Assembly: GCF_003148385.1 (NCBI RefSeq)
Contig: NZ_CP029463.1
Span: 1,488,001-1,552,000, forward strand
From: Flavobacterium sediminis
GTDB lineage: Bacteria > Bacteroidota > Bacteroidia > Flavobacteriales > Flavobacteriaceae
Length of the DNA: 64,000 nt
Reading direction: 5' to 3'
A model generated the notes under the pieces. It ran no database searches and had not been told where the DNA came from. It saw only the letters and a list, made by a program, of their open reading frames with translations. The translations under genes were made by a program, and so were the position numbers. Positions within the stretch are counted from its first letter, which is position 1, and every line of letters starts with the position of its first letter. Of the stretch, positions 1 to 8,366 are shown piece after piece.

Positions 1-276
1 ATGTCCGAATTTTTTATCTCGATATTTCGGGCTTACTACTACACGGCCAATGGAACTTTCATCAAAATAATATCCTTTATCAAAAAGACGGGAATAGGCT
101 GCTAAATTGCTTTCATAATATCCCAAAACATGCAATGCTTTTTCATCTTTACCGTCAATATCCTGATAAACGCAATTTTGTTCCACTACAAAGACCTCTG
201 ATCGTAATTGTAATAGTTCATACAGTTCTACTATTGAAAGTTCGTTAAAACTCTTTATTTTAAATTCTAAATCCAT
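1..276 (-). CDS. GNAT acetyltransferase, ElaA-type (3' end outside window)
   Basis: The minus-strand frame opens at the ATG at 274-276 and stays open for 92 codons to the left edge, so only the N-terminal part is present. The translation begins MDLEFKIKSFNELS and contains LRSEVFVVEQNCVYQDIDG, the hallmark N-terminal block of ElaA-like GNAT N-acetyltransferases, followed by SIGRVVVSPKYRDKKFG, which matches the acetyl-CoA-binding motif A region (V-V-x-P-x-x-R-x-x-x-x-G). The family transfers acetyl groups from acetyl-CoA; the ElaA substrate is not established. A palindromic repeat (300-390) separates it from the next gene. Family assignment is firm and the substrate is unknown. Confidence 0.8.
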   Translation of the reverse strand, partial: MDLEFKIKSFNELSIVELYELLQLRSEVFVVEQNCVYQDIDGKDEKALHVLGYYESNLAAYSRLFDKGYYFDESSIGRVVVSPKYRDKKFGH

Positions 277-299
277 TCAAAAAATATCTAATACCAAAA

Positions 300-390
300 A
301 TTGTCATTCCGATCAAAGAAGAAGTCTCATATTTTTTTAAAAATGAGATTTAGCTTAGCTAAGATTTCTCCCTTCGTCCGGAATGACAAT
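300..390. repeat. Palindromic intergenic repeat element
   Basis: The 12-bp outer arms ATTGTCATTCCG (300-311) and CGGAATGACAAT (379-390) are perfectly complementary, and inner arms TCTCAT/ATGAGA reinforce the stem. The right half (GATTTCTCCCTTCGTCCGGAATGACA) recurs in degenerate form at 23441-23470 and 33144-33173. This looks like a dispersed intergenic repeat (REP/MITE-like). It lies between two minus-strand genes and could also terminate the DUF4837 transcript. Confidence 0.6.
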
Positions 391-406
391 TATAATGTTG
401 TTTATC

Positions 407-1387
407 TTATTTCAAAAATTTTACTGATTTGATAATGGCTTCCAGTTCAAAAATCAGATCACGTTTTGATTTAGACGGATTATAGGTAAATCCTTCTAAA
501 ATCAGGTAGCGATTGTTCTTTTCGTCACGAATGGCATAATTGATAAACGGTCCGGCCATATAATCATTTTTCAATTCCCAAGTTCCTTTCGTTTCGTATG
601 TTTTTCGACCTTTAATAGTTGTATTAAAAAGATAAGGTGCATAAGCCTCTTCTGTAATCATCCAGGTATTATCAAGAGTTCCGTGAATAAATTGTTTTCC
701 GATGGAATCCCGCATGGCTGTAATATTTCCTATGGTATTACTATCCTTGTCTATTACGTGAAGCGGTACTTCATAAACCAAAACACTGTTATAACCGGAA
801 GAAAATTCTTTTCGTATCCATAAGAATTTATCTTTTACCATATCATATTTGTAACCGTAACCGATATTAAGTTTTATACCAAATTGATCCTGTATCTTCT
901 TGTCACTGATCAAAGATTTATTTAATCTTCTTTGATTTTCATCAACTTCTGATGATTTGATACTATTGATAATAACTGAAGACTTTTCTTCAATTAACTG
1001 TAGTAACTCTTCATTGGTTTTTCCTACCAGATAAAACACTTTTTGCGGTACAGCAAACTCATTTTGTTTTTCAACAAAACCGGATCTATTACCTTTATTT
1101 ACAATGATAATGTTTCGGCTTTTGCGAATGATCCCTTCAAAAATCTTTATCGGATACTGATTCAGATTGAACAAGGGTTCCTCTTGTGGTAATCCGTCAA
1201 CCGGTGCAGCAAATTTTTTACGGATAGAATCTCCTATTTCACCACTCCATAAATTTTCATCAATAACAACTGATACATTATTAATCTTTCCGTTAGATTC
1301 CGGCAGGAGAGCCTTAGGATCTTGCTTTTTCTCATCACACGAAAATAAAAGCAACATACTGGCAACAATTACAAAAAACTTCTTCAT
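407..1387 (-). CDS. DUF4837 family lipoprotein
   Basis: This 326-residue protein starts MKKFFVIVASMLLLFSCDEK, a lipoprotein signal peptide with the lipobox cysteine at residue 17. It should therefore be a membrane-anchored periplasmic or outer-membrane lipoprotein. Length and the overall pattern (a mixed domain ending in a region with TWMITEEAYAPYLF) match DUF4837, a family I know only from Bacteroidetes. No enzymatic motif is visible and the function is unknown. It lies 35 bp downstream of the LysM transglycosylase gene in the same orientation, so co-transcription and a cell-envelope role are plausible inferences only. Confidence 0.75.
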   Translation of the reverse strand: MKKFFVIVASMLLLFSCDEKKQDPKALLPESNGKINNVSVVIDENLWSGEIGDSIRKKFAAPVDGLPQEEPLFNLNQYPIKIFEGIIRKSRNIIIVNKGNRSGFVEKQNEFAVPQKVFYLVGKTNEELLQLIEEKSSVIINSIKSSEVDENQRRLNKSLISDKKIQDQFGIKLNIGYGYKYDMVKDKFLWIRKEFSSGYNSVLVYEVPLHVIDKDSNTIGNITAMRDSIGKQFIHGTLDNTWMITEEAYAPYLFNTTIKGRKTYETKGTWELKNDYMAGPFINYAIRDEKNNRYLILEGFTYNPSKSKRDLIFELEAIIKSVKFLK

Positions 1388-1422
1388 TTTTTAACGTTTA
1401 TGGTTTAATATAAATAAGGAAA

Positions 1423-2919
1423 TTAACCGTTTATTTTAAGTTTCATTCCCGGTTTTATATTATCCCCACTAATATCGTTCCATTTTTTTAAATTATCGGC
1501 TGAAATTCCCGGAAATTTTTTAGCGATGGAATATAAAGAGTCCCCTCTCTTTACAATATAATAGCCGTCAGCTACTGAATTTGCTGATCGGGAAGAAGAT
1601 GAATAATCATTGGTATAGATCTTTAATGTTTTACCTGCATGAATCATATTTCCTCGTAAATTATTCCATCTTTTGATATTAGAGACAGACGTATTGTACT
1701 TTTGTGCTATAAGACCAATACTTTCTCCGGAACGGATCTTGTGATAAATCAAACTTCTATTCAGATTAGCATCTGCCAAGGCAGAATTGGAAGTAGAAAC
1801 TTTCTCTTTCTGTTCATCCAGATGCTCTACATACGCATAGATCTTTTCTTCGTTAGACACAAATAAACCTATTTTGTTCTTAGGCAAACGCAAAAAATGA
1901 GCTTTTTCAGTTGAAAACGGAATAACCTGAATTTTATAGATCGGGTTCAGAAATTCAATTTGTTCAACCGGGATATCTAAAATATCTGAAACTTGCTGAA
2001 AAGTCATTTCTCGTTTAACAGCAATAGTATCGGTTTCAAAATATGTTACAGGTGCTTTATTTGGCTTGATAGCATGCTCTTTATGGTATTCATAAATGTA
2101 CATTGTCGCCAGAAAGGCCGGAACGTAGTTCGCTGTTTCTCTCGGTAAATTTCTACGAATATTCCAATAGTTCTGACTTCCTCCGGAACGACGGATTGCC
2201 TTAGAAACATTGCCGGGTCCAGCATTATAAGAAGCTAAAACCAAACTCCAGTCACCAAAAATATCGTATAAATTAGATAAATATTGACAGGCAGCTTCTG
2301 TCGCTTTTAACGGATCATAACGTTCGTCTACATACGAATTTACTTCCAGGTTGTATTGTTTTCCGGTAGGATACATGAACTGCCACAAACCGGTTGCTCC
2401 GACACGCGATCTCGCTTTCGGGTTCAATGCAGATTCTACAATAGCTAAATATTTGATTTCCAAAGGAACATTGTATTTGTCTAAATGTTCCTCAAACATA
2501 GGAAAGTAATACTCGGAAATTGCCATCAAACGCTCAAAAGAGCTTTTTCTGTTCTTTAAAAACGCTTTGATTACATTTTCTAATGCCGGAGTATATTCAA
2601 CATTGAAAGGAGATTTTGCATCCAGGCTTTTTAAACGTTCCTTTAACAGGTCTGTTGATAGATCAAATGTGACCGTTGAGTCGATATCTGTCGTTACTAC
2701 ATCTGTTAGCATTTCTTCAAAAATCTCATCATTAGATAACTCCGCCATCCATCTTTCATCGATACAAGTACTTGTATTGTGATTAACAAAAGTGCTTTTA
2801 AGAGAATCTAAATACGACAGCTTAGGTAGCTCTAAATTAGGCTCATTAAGCTCTTTTTCCTGTGCAAAAGAGCTTAGTGCAGCCATAATAATTAAAGCGG
2901 ATAATTTTATTTTTTTCAT
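1423..2919 (-). CDS. mltD: Membrane-bound lytic murein transglycosylase (MltD-like) with LysM repeats
   Basis: The 498-residue product has an N-terminal signal peptide (MKKIKLSALIIMAALSSFAQ). It has an SLT/goose-lysozyme-like catalytic domain around residues 150-270: the catalytic Glu lies in AIVESAL, followed by GATGLWQFM and ASYNAGPGNV. Two LysM domains follow, near 390-435 and 450-497 (YHKIRSGESIGLIAQKY and YIVKRGDSLYSIAKKF). The family cleaves the MurNAc-GlcNAc bond of peptidoglycan non-hydrolytically, forming 1,6-anhydro ends, while LysM binds glycan. A TAnnTTTG-type -7 box (TAAGTTTG on the minus strand, 2947-2954) lies 28 bp upstream of the start, in the gap after pgk. Confidence 0.9.
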   Translation of the reverse strand: MKKIKLSALIIMAALSSFAQEKELNEPNLELPKLSYLDSLKSTFVNHNTSTCIDERWMAELSNDEIFEEMLTDVVTTDIDSTVTFDLSTDLLKERLKSLDAKSPFNVEYTPALENVIKAFLKNRKSSFERLMAISEYYFPMFEEHLDKYNVPLEIKYLAIVESALNPKARSRVGATGLWQFMYPTGKQYNLEVNSYVDERYDPLKATEAACQYLSNLYDIFGDWSLVLASYNAGPGNVSKAIRRSGGSQNYWNIRRNLPRETANYVPAFLATMYIYEYHKEHAIKPNKAPVTYFETDTIAVKREMTFQQVSDILDIPVEQIEFLNPIYKIQVIPFSTEKAHFLRLPKNKIGLFVSNEEKIYAYVEHLDEQKEKVSTSNSALADANLNRSLIYHKIRSGESIGLIAQKYNTSVSNIKRWNNLRGNMIHAGKTLKIYTNDYSSSSRSANSVADGYYIVKRGDSLYSIAKKFPGISADNLKKWNDISGDNIKPGMKLKING

Positions 2920-2946
2920 CGTTTGTATTGTTTATTTAGGGCAAAA

Positions 2947-2954
2947 CAAACTTA
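2947..2954 (-). promoter_or_regulatory. Bacteroidetes -7 box for mltD
   Basis: Minus-strand TAAGTTTG matches the Bacteroidetes -7 consensus TAnnTTTG and lies 28 bp upstream of the mltD ATG. I did not identify a clear -33 TTG. Confidence 0.4.
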
Positions 2955-2966
2955 AGGAATATTTTT

Positions 2967-4154
2967 CTATTCTAAAATAGCCGCAATTCCGGGTAGTGTT
3001 TTACCTTCTAACATTTCCAGCATTGCCCCGCCACCGGTTGAAACATAACTCATTTTATCTTCCAATCCGAATTGTTTAACTGCTGCCACACTATCGCCTC
3101 CTCCTACTAAAGAAAAGGCTCCTTTTTCGGTTGACTCGGCAATAAACTCTCCTAATTGGATTGTTCCTTTTGCAAAACTTTCCATTTCAAAAACACCAAG
3201 CGGACCGTTCCACAGTATCGTTTTTGAATCCAGAATAATTCGTTTGAAAATCTCTAATGATTTCGGACCGGCATCTAAACCTTGCCATCCGTCAGGAATA
3301 TGATTTACATCTACCACTTGTGTATTAGCATCATTAGCAAAGGTATCTGCAGCAACTACATCAATTGGTAAATGGATTTGAACTCCTTTTTCTTTTGCTT
3401 TTTTCAAAATTTCAATAGCCAGATCTAATTTGTCATCTTCACAAATAGAGTTACCTATTTTTCCACCCAAAGCTTTAACAAAAGTAAAGGTCATACCTCC
3501 GCCGATGATCATGTGGTTTACTTTGTCTAAGATATTTTCGATAATGGTAATTTTAGACGAAACTTTACTTCCTCCTAAAATTGCCGTTACCGGTTTAACA
3601 GAATCGTTCAATACTTTATTGATACTTTCGATTTCTTTTGCTAAAAGGTAGCCAAAACATTTTTTATCACTGAAAAACTGGGCAATAATCGTCGTTGAAG
3701 CATGAGCACGGTGGGCTGTACCAAAAGCATCGTTCACATAAATATCACCTAATTTTGATAATTTTTCTGCAAAAGCTACATCTCCTTTTTCTTCTTCTGC
3801 ATGAAAGCGAAGGTTTTCTAATAAAACAACATCTCCGGCCTGCATTGCCGCAACTGTAGCTGCAACTTTGTCACCGATACAATCATCAACAAAAGTTACT
3901 TTTTTACCTAAAACTTCTTCTGTTTTAGCCACAATATGTTTTAAGGAATACTTTTCTTCCACGCCTTTCGGTCGTCCTAAATGGCTCATTAAAATCACAC
4001 TTCCGCCATCATTCAATATTTTATCAATTGTAGGCTTGGCAGCTTCAATACGAGTAGCATCGGTTACATTGAAATTCTCATCTAAAGGAACATTAAAATC
4101 TACTCTGATAATTGCTTTTTTGTTATTGAAATTAAAGTCGTTAAGTGTTTTCAT
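2967..4154 (-). CDS. pgk: Phosphoglycerate kinase
   Basis: The 395-residue protein has the full phosphoglycerate kinase architecture. The N-terminal substrate-binding half has [18 protein letters not shown] and LENLRFH. The ATP-binding half has [20 protein letters not shown] and the nucleotide-binding [10 protein letters not shown] near the C-terminus. It transfers phosphate between 1,3-bisphosphoglycerate and ADP in glycolysis and acts in the cytoplasm. Length is normal for bacterial Pgk (about 390-400). A minus-strand TATATTTG box lies at 4180-4187, 26 bp upstream of the ATG, supporting this start. It is divergently arranged with the delta' gene at 4309. Confidence 0.97.
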   Translation of the reverse strand: MKTLNDFNFNNKKAIIRVDFNVPLDENFNVTDATRIEAAKPTIDKILNDGGSVILMSHLGRPKGVEEKYSLKHIVAKTEEVLGKKVTFVDDCIGDKVAATVAAMQAGDVVLLENLRFHAEEEKGDVAFAEKLSKLGDIYVNDAFGTAHRAHASTTIIAQFFSDKKCFGYLLAKEIESINKVLNDSVKPVTAILGGSKVSSKITIIENILDKVNHMIIGGGMTFTFVKALGGKIGNSICEDDKLDLAIEILKKAKEKGVQIHLPIDVVAADTFANDANTQVVDVNHIPDGWQGLDAGPKSLEIFKRIILDSKTILWNGPLGVFEMESFAKGTIQLGEFIAESTEKGAFSLVGGGDSVAAVKQFGLEDKMSYVSTGGGAMLEMLEGKTLPGIAAILE

Positions 4155-4179
4155 TTTTATTTTATTTTTGGAATACTTG

Positions 4180-4187
4180 CAAATATA
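4180..4187 (-). promoter_or_regulatory. Bacteroidetes -7 box for pgk
   Basis: Minus-strand TATATTTG is a perfect TAnnTTTG match, 26 bp upstream of the pgk ATG. CAA triplets (-33 TTG on the minus strand) occur nearby but not at an ideal 17-23 nt spacing. Confidence 0.4.
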
Positions 4188-4296
4188 AAGTATTGTAACC
4201 TACAAATTTAATACAAACGTCACATTTGCCATATTTTTTAACGGAATCGTTTTCGGATTTTGAAAAATTAAAATTTACAGTTTAGCAATTTTTGAT

Positions 4297-4304
4297 TAGG
4301 TTTG
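4297..4304 (+). promoter_or_regulatory. Possible -7 box for holB-like gene
   Basis: TAGGTTTG fits TAnnTTTG but ends only 4 nt before the ATG at 4309. If it is real, the transcript would be leaderless or almost so; otherwise the true start is downstream or the match is fortuitous. Confidence 0.3.
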
Positions 4305-4308
4305 TGCT

Positions 4309-5457
4309 ATGCTATTTCAAGACGTTTTAGGACAAGAACACATTAAAAATCACCTGATTAGAACTGCTAACTTAGGAAGAATACCTCATGCACAGCTTTT
4401 TGCCGGTCCGGAAGGTAGCGGAACTTTGCCTATGGCAATCGCTTATGCGCAGTACATTTTATGCCAGAATAAAGGAGAAAACAACAACGGTAATGAGGCT
4501 TGTAATTTAAAATTCAATCATTTTTCCCATCCCGATCTGCATTTTGTTTATCCGGTGACTACAAGCGAAGAAGTTAAAAAAAATGCAACCAGTGCAAGTT
4601 ATCTGACTCACTGGAGGACTTTTTTAAAAGAAAATCCATACGGCAATTTATTTGACTGGCTTACTCAGATCGGCGTTCAAAACAAACAAGGTCAGATAGG
4701 AGTGGATGAAGCCACGGAAATCAACAAAGCTTTGTCATTAAAGGCTTATGAAGGTGGATACAAAGTAATGATTATATGGATGGCAGATAAAATGAATATT
4801 GCCGCTTCAAACAAATTACTAAAGCTGATTGAAGAGCCACCTGCCAAAACCATTTTTATCTTAATCACGGAAAACCAGGATGAGATTCTTCAAACCATTC
4901 AATCCCGTTGCCAGGTAATTGATTTTTTGGCAGTTGATGAAAATTCCATTGCGAAAGCCTTAATGAAACACAAAGGCTGTGAAGAAAATCTGGCTTATAA
5001 AATAGCGCATCAATCCAACGGAAATTACAACAAAGCGTTGCACTTGTTCCATCATGATGCCAGTGAGTTTCCTTTTGAGAAATGGTTCATCGATTGGGTG
5101 AGAAGCGCCTTTCGTGCTAAAGGGAATGCTGCTGCTATTTTAGACTTAATTTCTTGGAGTGAAACCATAGCCGGATTAGGACGTGAGGTTCAAAAACAAT
5201 TTTTATATTATTGTATCGATTTTTTCAGACAGGCCTTATTACAGAATTACGGGGCAGAAAAACTGGTATATCTGGAACCTGAGACTGAAAAGTTTGAACT
5301 TAGAAAGTTTGCTCCATTTGTTGATGGTGGCAATATTTTACCTATTTTTAAGGAGTTAGAAGATGCTATTTACCACATTGAACGCAATGGAAATAGTAAA
5401 ATTATTCTAACAGATCTATCTATTAAACTAACCCGACTCATTCATAAAAAACAATAA
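4309..5457 (+). CDS. holB: DNA polymerase III subunit delta'
   Basis: The 382-residue protein begins with LFQDVLGQEHIKNHL and has a nucleotide-binding-like loop GPEGSGT near residue 34. It also contains LLKLIEEPPAKTIFILIT and the sensor/SRC block TIQSRCQVIDF near residues 190-205, the classic delta'/gamma clamp-loader signature. Delta' is a clamp-loader subunit that helps load the sliding clamp during replication. The P-loop is degenerate (GPEGSGTLP rather than GxxGxGK[ST]), in line with delta' usually being a non-ATPase subunit. It is one of the few plus-strand genes in the left part of the window, and its stop is only 2 bp from the next gene. Confidence 0.85.
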   Translation: MLFQDVLGQEHIKNHLIRTANLGRIPHAQLFAGPEGSGTLPMAIAYAQYILCQNKGENNNGNEACNLKFNHFSHPDLHFVYPVTTSEEVKKNATSASYLTHWRTFLKENPYGNLFDWLTQIGVQNKQGQIGVDEATEINKALSLKAYEGGYKVMIIWMADKMNIAASNKLLKLIEEPPAKTIFILITENQDEILQTIQSRCQVIDFLAVDENSIAKALMKHKGCEENLAYKIAHQSNGNYNKALHLFHHDASEFPFEKWFIDWVRSAFRAKGNAAAILDLISWSETIAGLGREVQKQFLYYCIDFFRQALLQNYGAEKLVYLEPETEKFELRKFAPFVDGGNILPIFKELEDAIYHIERNGNSKIILTDLSIKLTRLIHKKQ

Positions 5458-5459
5458 CT

Positions 5460-5846
5460 ATGATTCCTCAAGCAGCACCTATTTTAATTTTAATTCTATT
5501 AGCCCTAACTTTTTTACAATCCGGTTATGACAAGATAAAAGACTGGAAAGGTAATGTAGAATGGCTTAAAAGTCACTTTAACGGTACTTTTTTAGGAAAA
5601 CAAGTTCCGCTGGCCTTATTTCTTATTTTAGTTTTGGAAATTTGTTCCGGTGTAATGTGCGTTTCCGGTATAATAGAATTATTCAATACTCCTGATACTA
5701 TTGTAGGCTATTATGGAGCCGTTCTATCGTGTATAACGCTTTTATTTTTGCTTTTCGGACAAAGAATTGCTAAAGATTACGATGGTGCCAGAACCATTGT
5801 TATTTACTTTATTCCGGCTATTTTAGCCGTTTACTGGTTAGGGTAA
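5460..5846 (+). CDS. DoxX-like small integral membrane protein
   Basis: A 128-residue, very hydrophobic protein with about four predicted transmembrane segments (near residues 5-22, 47-75, 80-98 and 107-126). After the first helix it carries the LTFLQSGYDKIKDW block, typical of DoxX/SURF4-related membrane proteins. The family's biochemical role is generally unresolved. It starts 2 bp after the delta' stop, so it should be co-transcribed with that gene, and the unit ends at the strong hairpin at 5870-5899. The family call is moderate and no function is claimed. Confidence 0.6.
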   Translation: MIPQAAPILILILLALTFLQSGYDKIKDWKGNVEWLKSHFNGTFLGKQVPLALFLILVLEICSGVMCVSGIIELFNTPDTIVGYYGAVLSCITLLFLLFGQRIAKDYDGARTIVIYFIPAILAVYWLG

Positions 5847-5869
5847 TCTATGTAGTATTTGTAAAATAA

Positions 5870-5899
5870 AAAAAGACCAGATTTTTATCTGGTCTTTTT
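5870..5899. terminator. Bidirectional rho-independent terminator
   Basis: A 13-bp perfect stem (5870-5882 with 5887-5899, core AGACCAGAT/ATCTGGTCT) and a 4-nt loop are flanked by A and T runs. It sits between the convergent DoxX-like (+) and OmpH-like (-) genes and can serve both. Confidence 0.85.
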
Positions 5900-5919
5900 T
5901 TATTTTACAGAAAATGGTA

Positions 5920-6507
5920 TTATTTTTCTTCTTCTTTCGTTTCTTCTGTAGCTTCAGCTTTTTCTTCTGTTTTACCTTGAGAAGCTTTAAACTCATCGTT
6001 TAACGATTTTAAAACTTCTTGTGTAATATCATAGTTATCTTTAGCATATAAAACTGTAGCAGCATCACCCGTTCCGTAGATATAATCATACCCTTCTTTT
6101 TTACCGTATTCTTTGATATAGTCTTTCATCGATTTAATGATTCCTGTACGGATACTATCGCTTTCTACCTGAATTTGACGTAATAAAGCATCTTGTTCCA
6201 TTGCTAATTGTTGCTCTCTTTGTTGTAACTCAGCACCTTTTTGTTGTGCCCAAGCCATCCCTTTTATTTGAGCATTGCGTTGGAAATTATTAGCCTCATC
6301 CTGAAAAGCTTGTAATTTTGCTTGCAACGGACGACCCATTTCCTGCGATTTTACTTTGAACTTTTCGTCTTCATCTTTAAACTTTTCATATTTTTCTAAA
6401 AGTTCAGCTGTGTCAATATAAGCTGTTTTATAAGCCGGTGTGCTTTCTTGTTTGTTACAAGAAATCATTGCAATTGCAAGTCCTAAAATTAAAAATGCTT
6501 TTTTCAT
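5920..6507 (-). CDS. OmpH/Skp-family outer-membrane chaperone-like lipoprotein
   Basis: The 195-residue product has a lipoprotein signal (MKKAFLILGLAIAMISCNK, Cys at 17). A helical region follows, rich in K, E and Q (residues about 40-130, including LQQREQQLAMEQDALL), consistent with the coiled-coil tentacles of OmpH/Skp, and the Glu-rich tail ends TEETKEEEK. Skp-type proteins bind unfolded outer-membrane proteins in the periplasm; classical Skp is soluble, so the lipid anchor is notable. The segment GYDYIYGTGDAATVLYA fits the C-terminal OmpH strand region. Chaperone activity is inferred from family only. Confidence 0.75.
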   Translation of the reverse strand: MKKAFLILGLAIAMISCNKQESTPAYKTAYIDTAELLEKYEKFKDEDEKFKVKSQEMGRPLQAKLQAFQDEANNFQRNAQIKGMAWAQQKGAELQQREQQLAMEQDALLRQIQVESDSIRTGIIKSMKDYIKEYGKKEGYDYIYGTGDAATVLYAKDNYDITQEVLKSLNDEFKASQGKTEEKAEATEETKEEEK

Positions 6508-6597
6508 TTGTTATTATTCAAAATTTTACGGCGGTAAAAATAAGAATTCCTTATCAAGTTACCAACTCCTAATTTTTAATTGGATGGAACCGTGTTT

Positions 6598-7806
6598 TTA
6601 TACTTTCTCTAAAAGTAAAGCATAACCTTGTCCTACACCCACACACATGGTGGCTAAAGCATATTTTTTATTTTGTCCCTGCAACTCTAAAGCCGCACTA
6701 TAAACAATTCGCGTTCCCGACATTCCCAGTGGGTGACCAATAGCAATAGCACCGCCATTGGGGTTAATTCGGGCATCGTCATCTGCTAAACCAAATGCTC
6801 TGATACACGCTAAACTTTGAGCGGCAAAAGCTTCGTTTAACTCAATAACATCAATATCTTTTAATTCTAATCCGGCTCTTTTTAGTGCTTTATACGAAGC
6901 ACCAACCGGACCGATTCCCATAATTCTCGGTTCTACACCTACAACACCGGAACTCACAATTTTAGCTATTGGCTTCAGATTGTATTTTTTTACTGCTTCT
7001 TCTGATGCTAAAAACACGGCTGCTGCACCATCATTTAATCCGGATGCATTACCGGCTGTTACAGTTCCGTCTTTTTTGAAAGCCGGTCTTAACTTTGCTA
7101 ATATTTCTGTTGTCGTATTTGGTCTGACGAACTCATCTTTTTCAAAAAGAACGGCATCACCTTTACGCTGTGGAATTTCGACTGTCATAATTTCTTTAGC
7201 CAATCTTCCGTTTTCCTGCGCTTTTGTAGCTTTCATTTGTGAACGATAAGAAAATAAATCCTGATCTTCCCTTGAAATATTGTACAACTCTACCAAATTT
7301 TCGGCAGTTATTCCCATTGGGTCAACACCATACATTTCTTTCATTTTCGGGTTTACAAAACGCCATCCGAAGCTTGAATCTTCCATTCTAGAATCGGTTC
7401 CAAAAGCTTTAGACGGTTTAGAAACCACTAACGGTCCTCGAGTCATGTGTTCTACCCCGCCGGCAATATAAATATCACCATCACCACAAGCTATAGCTCT
7501 GGCTGCATTTACGATAGAAGACATCCCTGATGAGCACAAGCGATTAATTGTTTCACCTGGAATGGTATACGGCAAACCTGCCAATAATAAAGCCATACGC
7601 GCTATATTTCGGTTGTCCTCACCTGCCTGGTTATGACAACCTAAAATGACATCTTCAATTTCTTCAACGGGAATCTCAGGATTTCGTTTAACCAATTCTT
7701 TGATCACTGTTGCTGCTAAATCATCTGTTCGTACTTGTGATAATCCGCCGCCGAAATTTCCAACGGGAGTACGGATACCATCAATAATATATACGTTTTT
7801 ATTCAT
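6598..7806 (-). CDS. pcaF: 3-oxoadipyl-CoA thiolase (acetyl-CoA acyltransferase)
   Basis: I chose the ATG at 7804-7806 (MNKNVYIIDGIRTPVG), giving 402 residues, which is normal for PcaF. A longer open frame to 7872 adds 22 residues that do not fit the family. The nucleophilic Cys is at 91 (NRLCSSGMSS), the catalytic His is in GHPLGMSGTR and the second Cys is in CVGVGQG near 388. The enzyme would cleave 3-oxoadipyl-CoA with CoA to succinyl-CoA and acetyl-CoA, the last step of the beta-ketoadipate pathway. Sequence alone does not exclude a general acetyl-CoA acetyltransferase, but its place at the end of the ben/cat cluster, overlapping the FUSC-like gene by 8 bp, favours pcaF. Confidence 0.88.
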   Translation of the reverse strand: MNKNVYIIDGIRTPVGNFGGGLSQVRTDDLAATVIKELVKRNPEIPVEEIEDVILGCHNQAGEDNRNIARMALLLAGLPYTIPGETINRLCSSGMSSIVNAARAIACGDGDIYIAGGVEHMTRGPLVVSKPSKAFGTDSRMEDSSFGWRFVNPKMKEMYGVDPMGITAENLVELYNISREDQDLFSYRSQMKATKAQENGRLAKEIMTVEIPQRKGDAVLFEKDEFVRPNTTTEILAKLRPAFKKDGTVTAGNASGLNDGAAAVFLASEEAVKKYNLKPIAKIVSSGVVGVEPRIMGIGPVGASYKALKRAGLELKDIDVIELNEAFAAQSLACIRAFGLADDDARINPNGGAIAIGHPLGMSGTRIVYSAALELQGQNKKYALATMCVGVGQGYALLLEKV

Positions 7807-8338
7807 TTTTAATATTTTTAAAGCCTTCATCTTCAGGCAAATTCCATTTTTTTCGCAGAAAGTTAATTCCATAAGAAGTAATCACTGTTATTGCTAATCC
7901 TATCAGACAGCCTAAAGCAACACCGGAAAACCTTTCAATAGCTCCCATCCAACTCATGTTGTCCCGTTCGTAGATCAAAACAATGATCAAAGCCACAATT
8001 GCTGTACGTACCACATTCATCAATTTAAAAACATAACAAAAAACGATGGATAAAATGATTCCTGTAATGATTATCAAGAAATTAGGTGTTCCTATTAAAA
8101 AACAAAGCAGTCCCATTCCCGAACCAATAAAATTGGCTTTGAAACGTTCTATGGCCAATCGTTTAGAATCTTTTGCCTCTGGCGAAATCACCAAAATTAT
8201 TGACAACAAAGCCCAATACAATTGATGTTCAATGAAATAGATGTATAATTCGTAACCAATCCAAAATCCCAAACAACATCTGAAAATATAGATGGCTAAA
8301 TCAGAACCTATGCTATGTTTAATTAATTTTTCGAGCAT
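7799..8338 (-). CDS. FUSC-like (aromatic-acid-exporter-like) membrane protein
   Basis: A 179-residue hydrophobic protein with about five to six predicted transmembrane segments and the pattern YWALLSIILVISPEAKDSKRLAIERFKANFIGSGMG. This resembles the membrane half of FUSC/aromatic-acid-exporter (ArAE) proteins, which move hydroxylated aromatic carboxylates or fusaric acid across the inner membrane. It lacks the large soluble domain of full-length AaeB/YccS proteins. Its stop overlaps the thiolase start by 8 bp, and it is 28 bp after the CoA-transferase gene, so it is embedded in the benzoate operon. Export of toxic aromatic intermediates is an inference from family and context. Confidence 0.65.
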   Translation of the reverse strand: MLEKLIKHSIGSDLAIYIFRCCLGFWIGYELYIYFIEHQLYWALLSIILVISPEAKDSKRLAIERFKANFIGSGMGLLCFLIGTPNFLIIITGIILSIVFCYVFKLMNVVRTAIVALIIVLIYERDNMSWMGAIERFSGVALGCLIGLAITVITSYGINFLRKKWNLPEDEGFKNIKNE

Positions 8339-8366
8339 ATTTTATATTCGTTTATCTCGATTAAAA

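Noticed and set aside
7807..7872. Longer N-terminus for the thiolase
   Set aside because: The 22 extra residues lie within the overlapping FUSC-like gene and do not resemble thiolases, while MNKNVYIIDGIRTP is the typical start.
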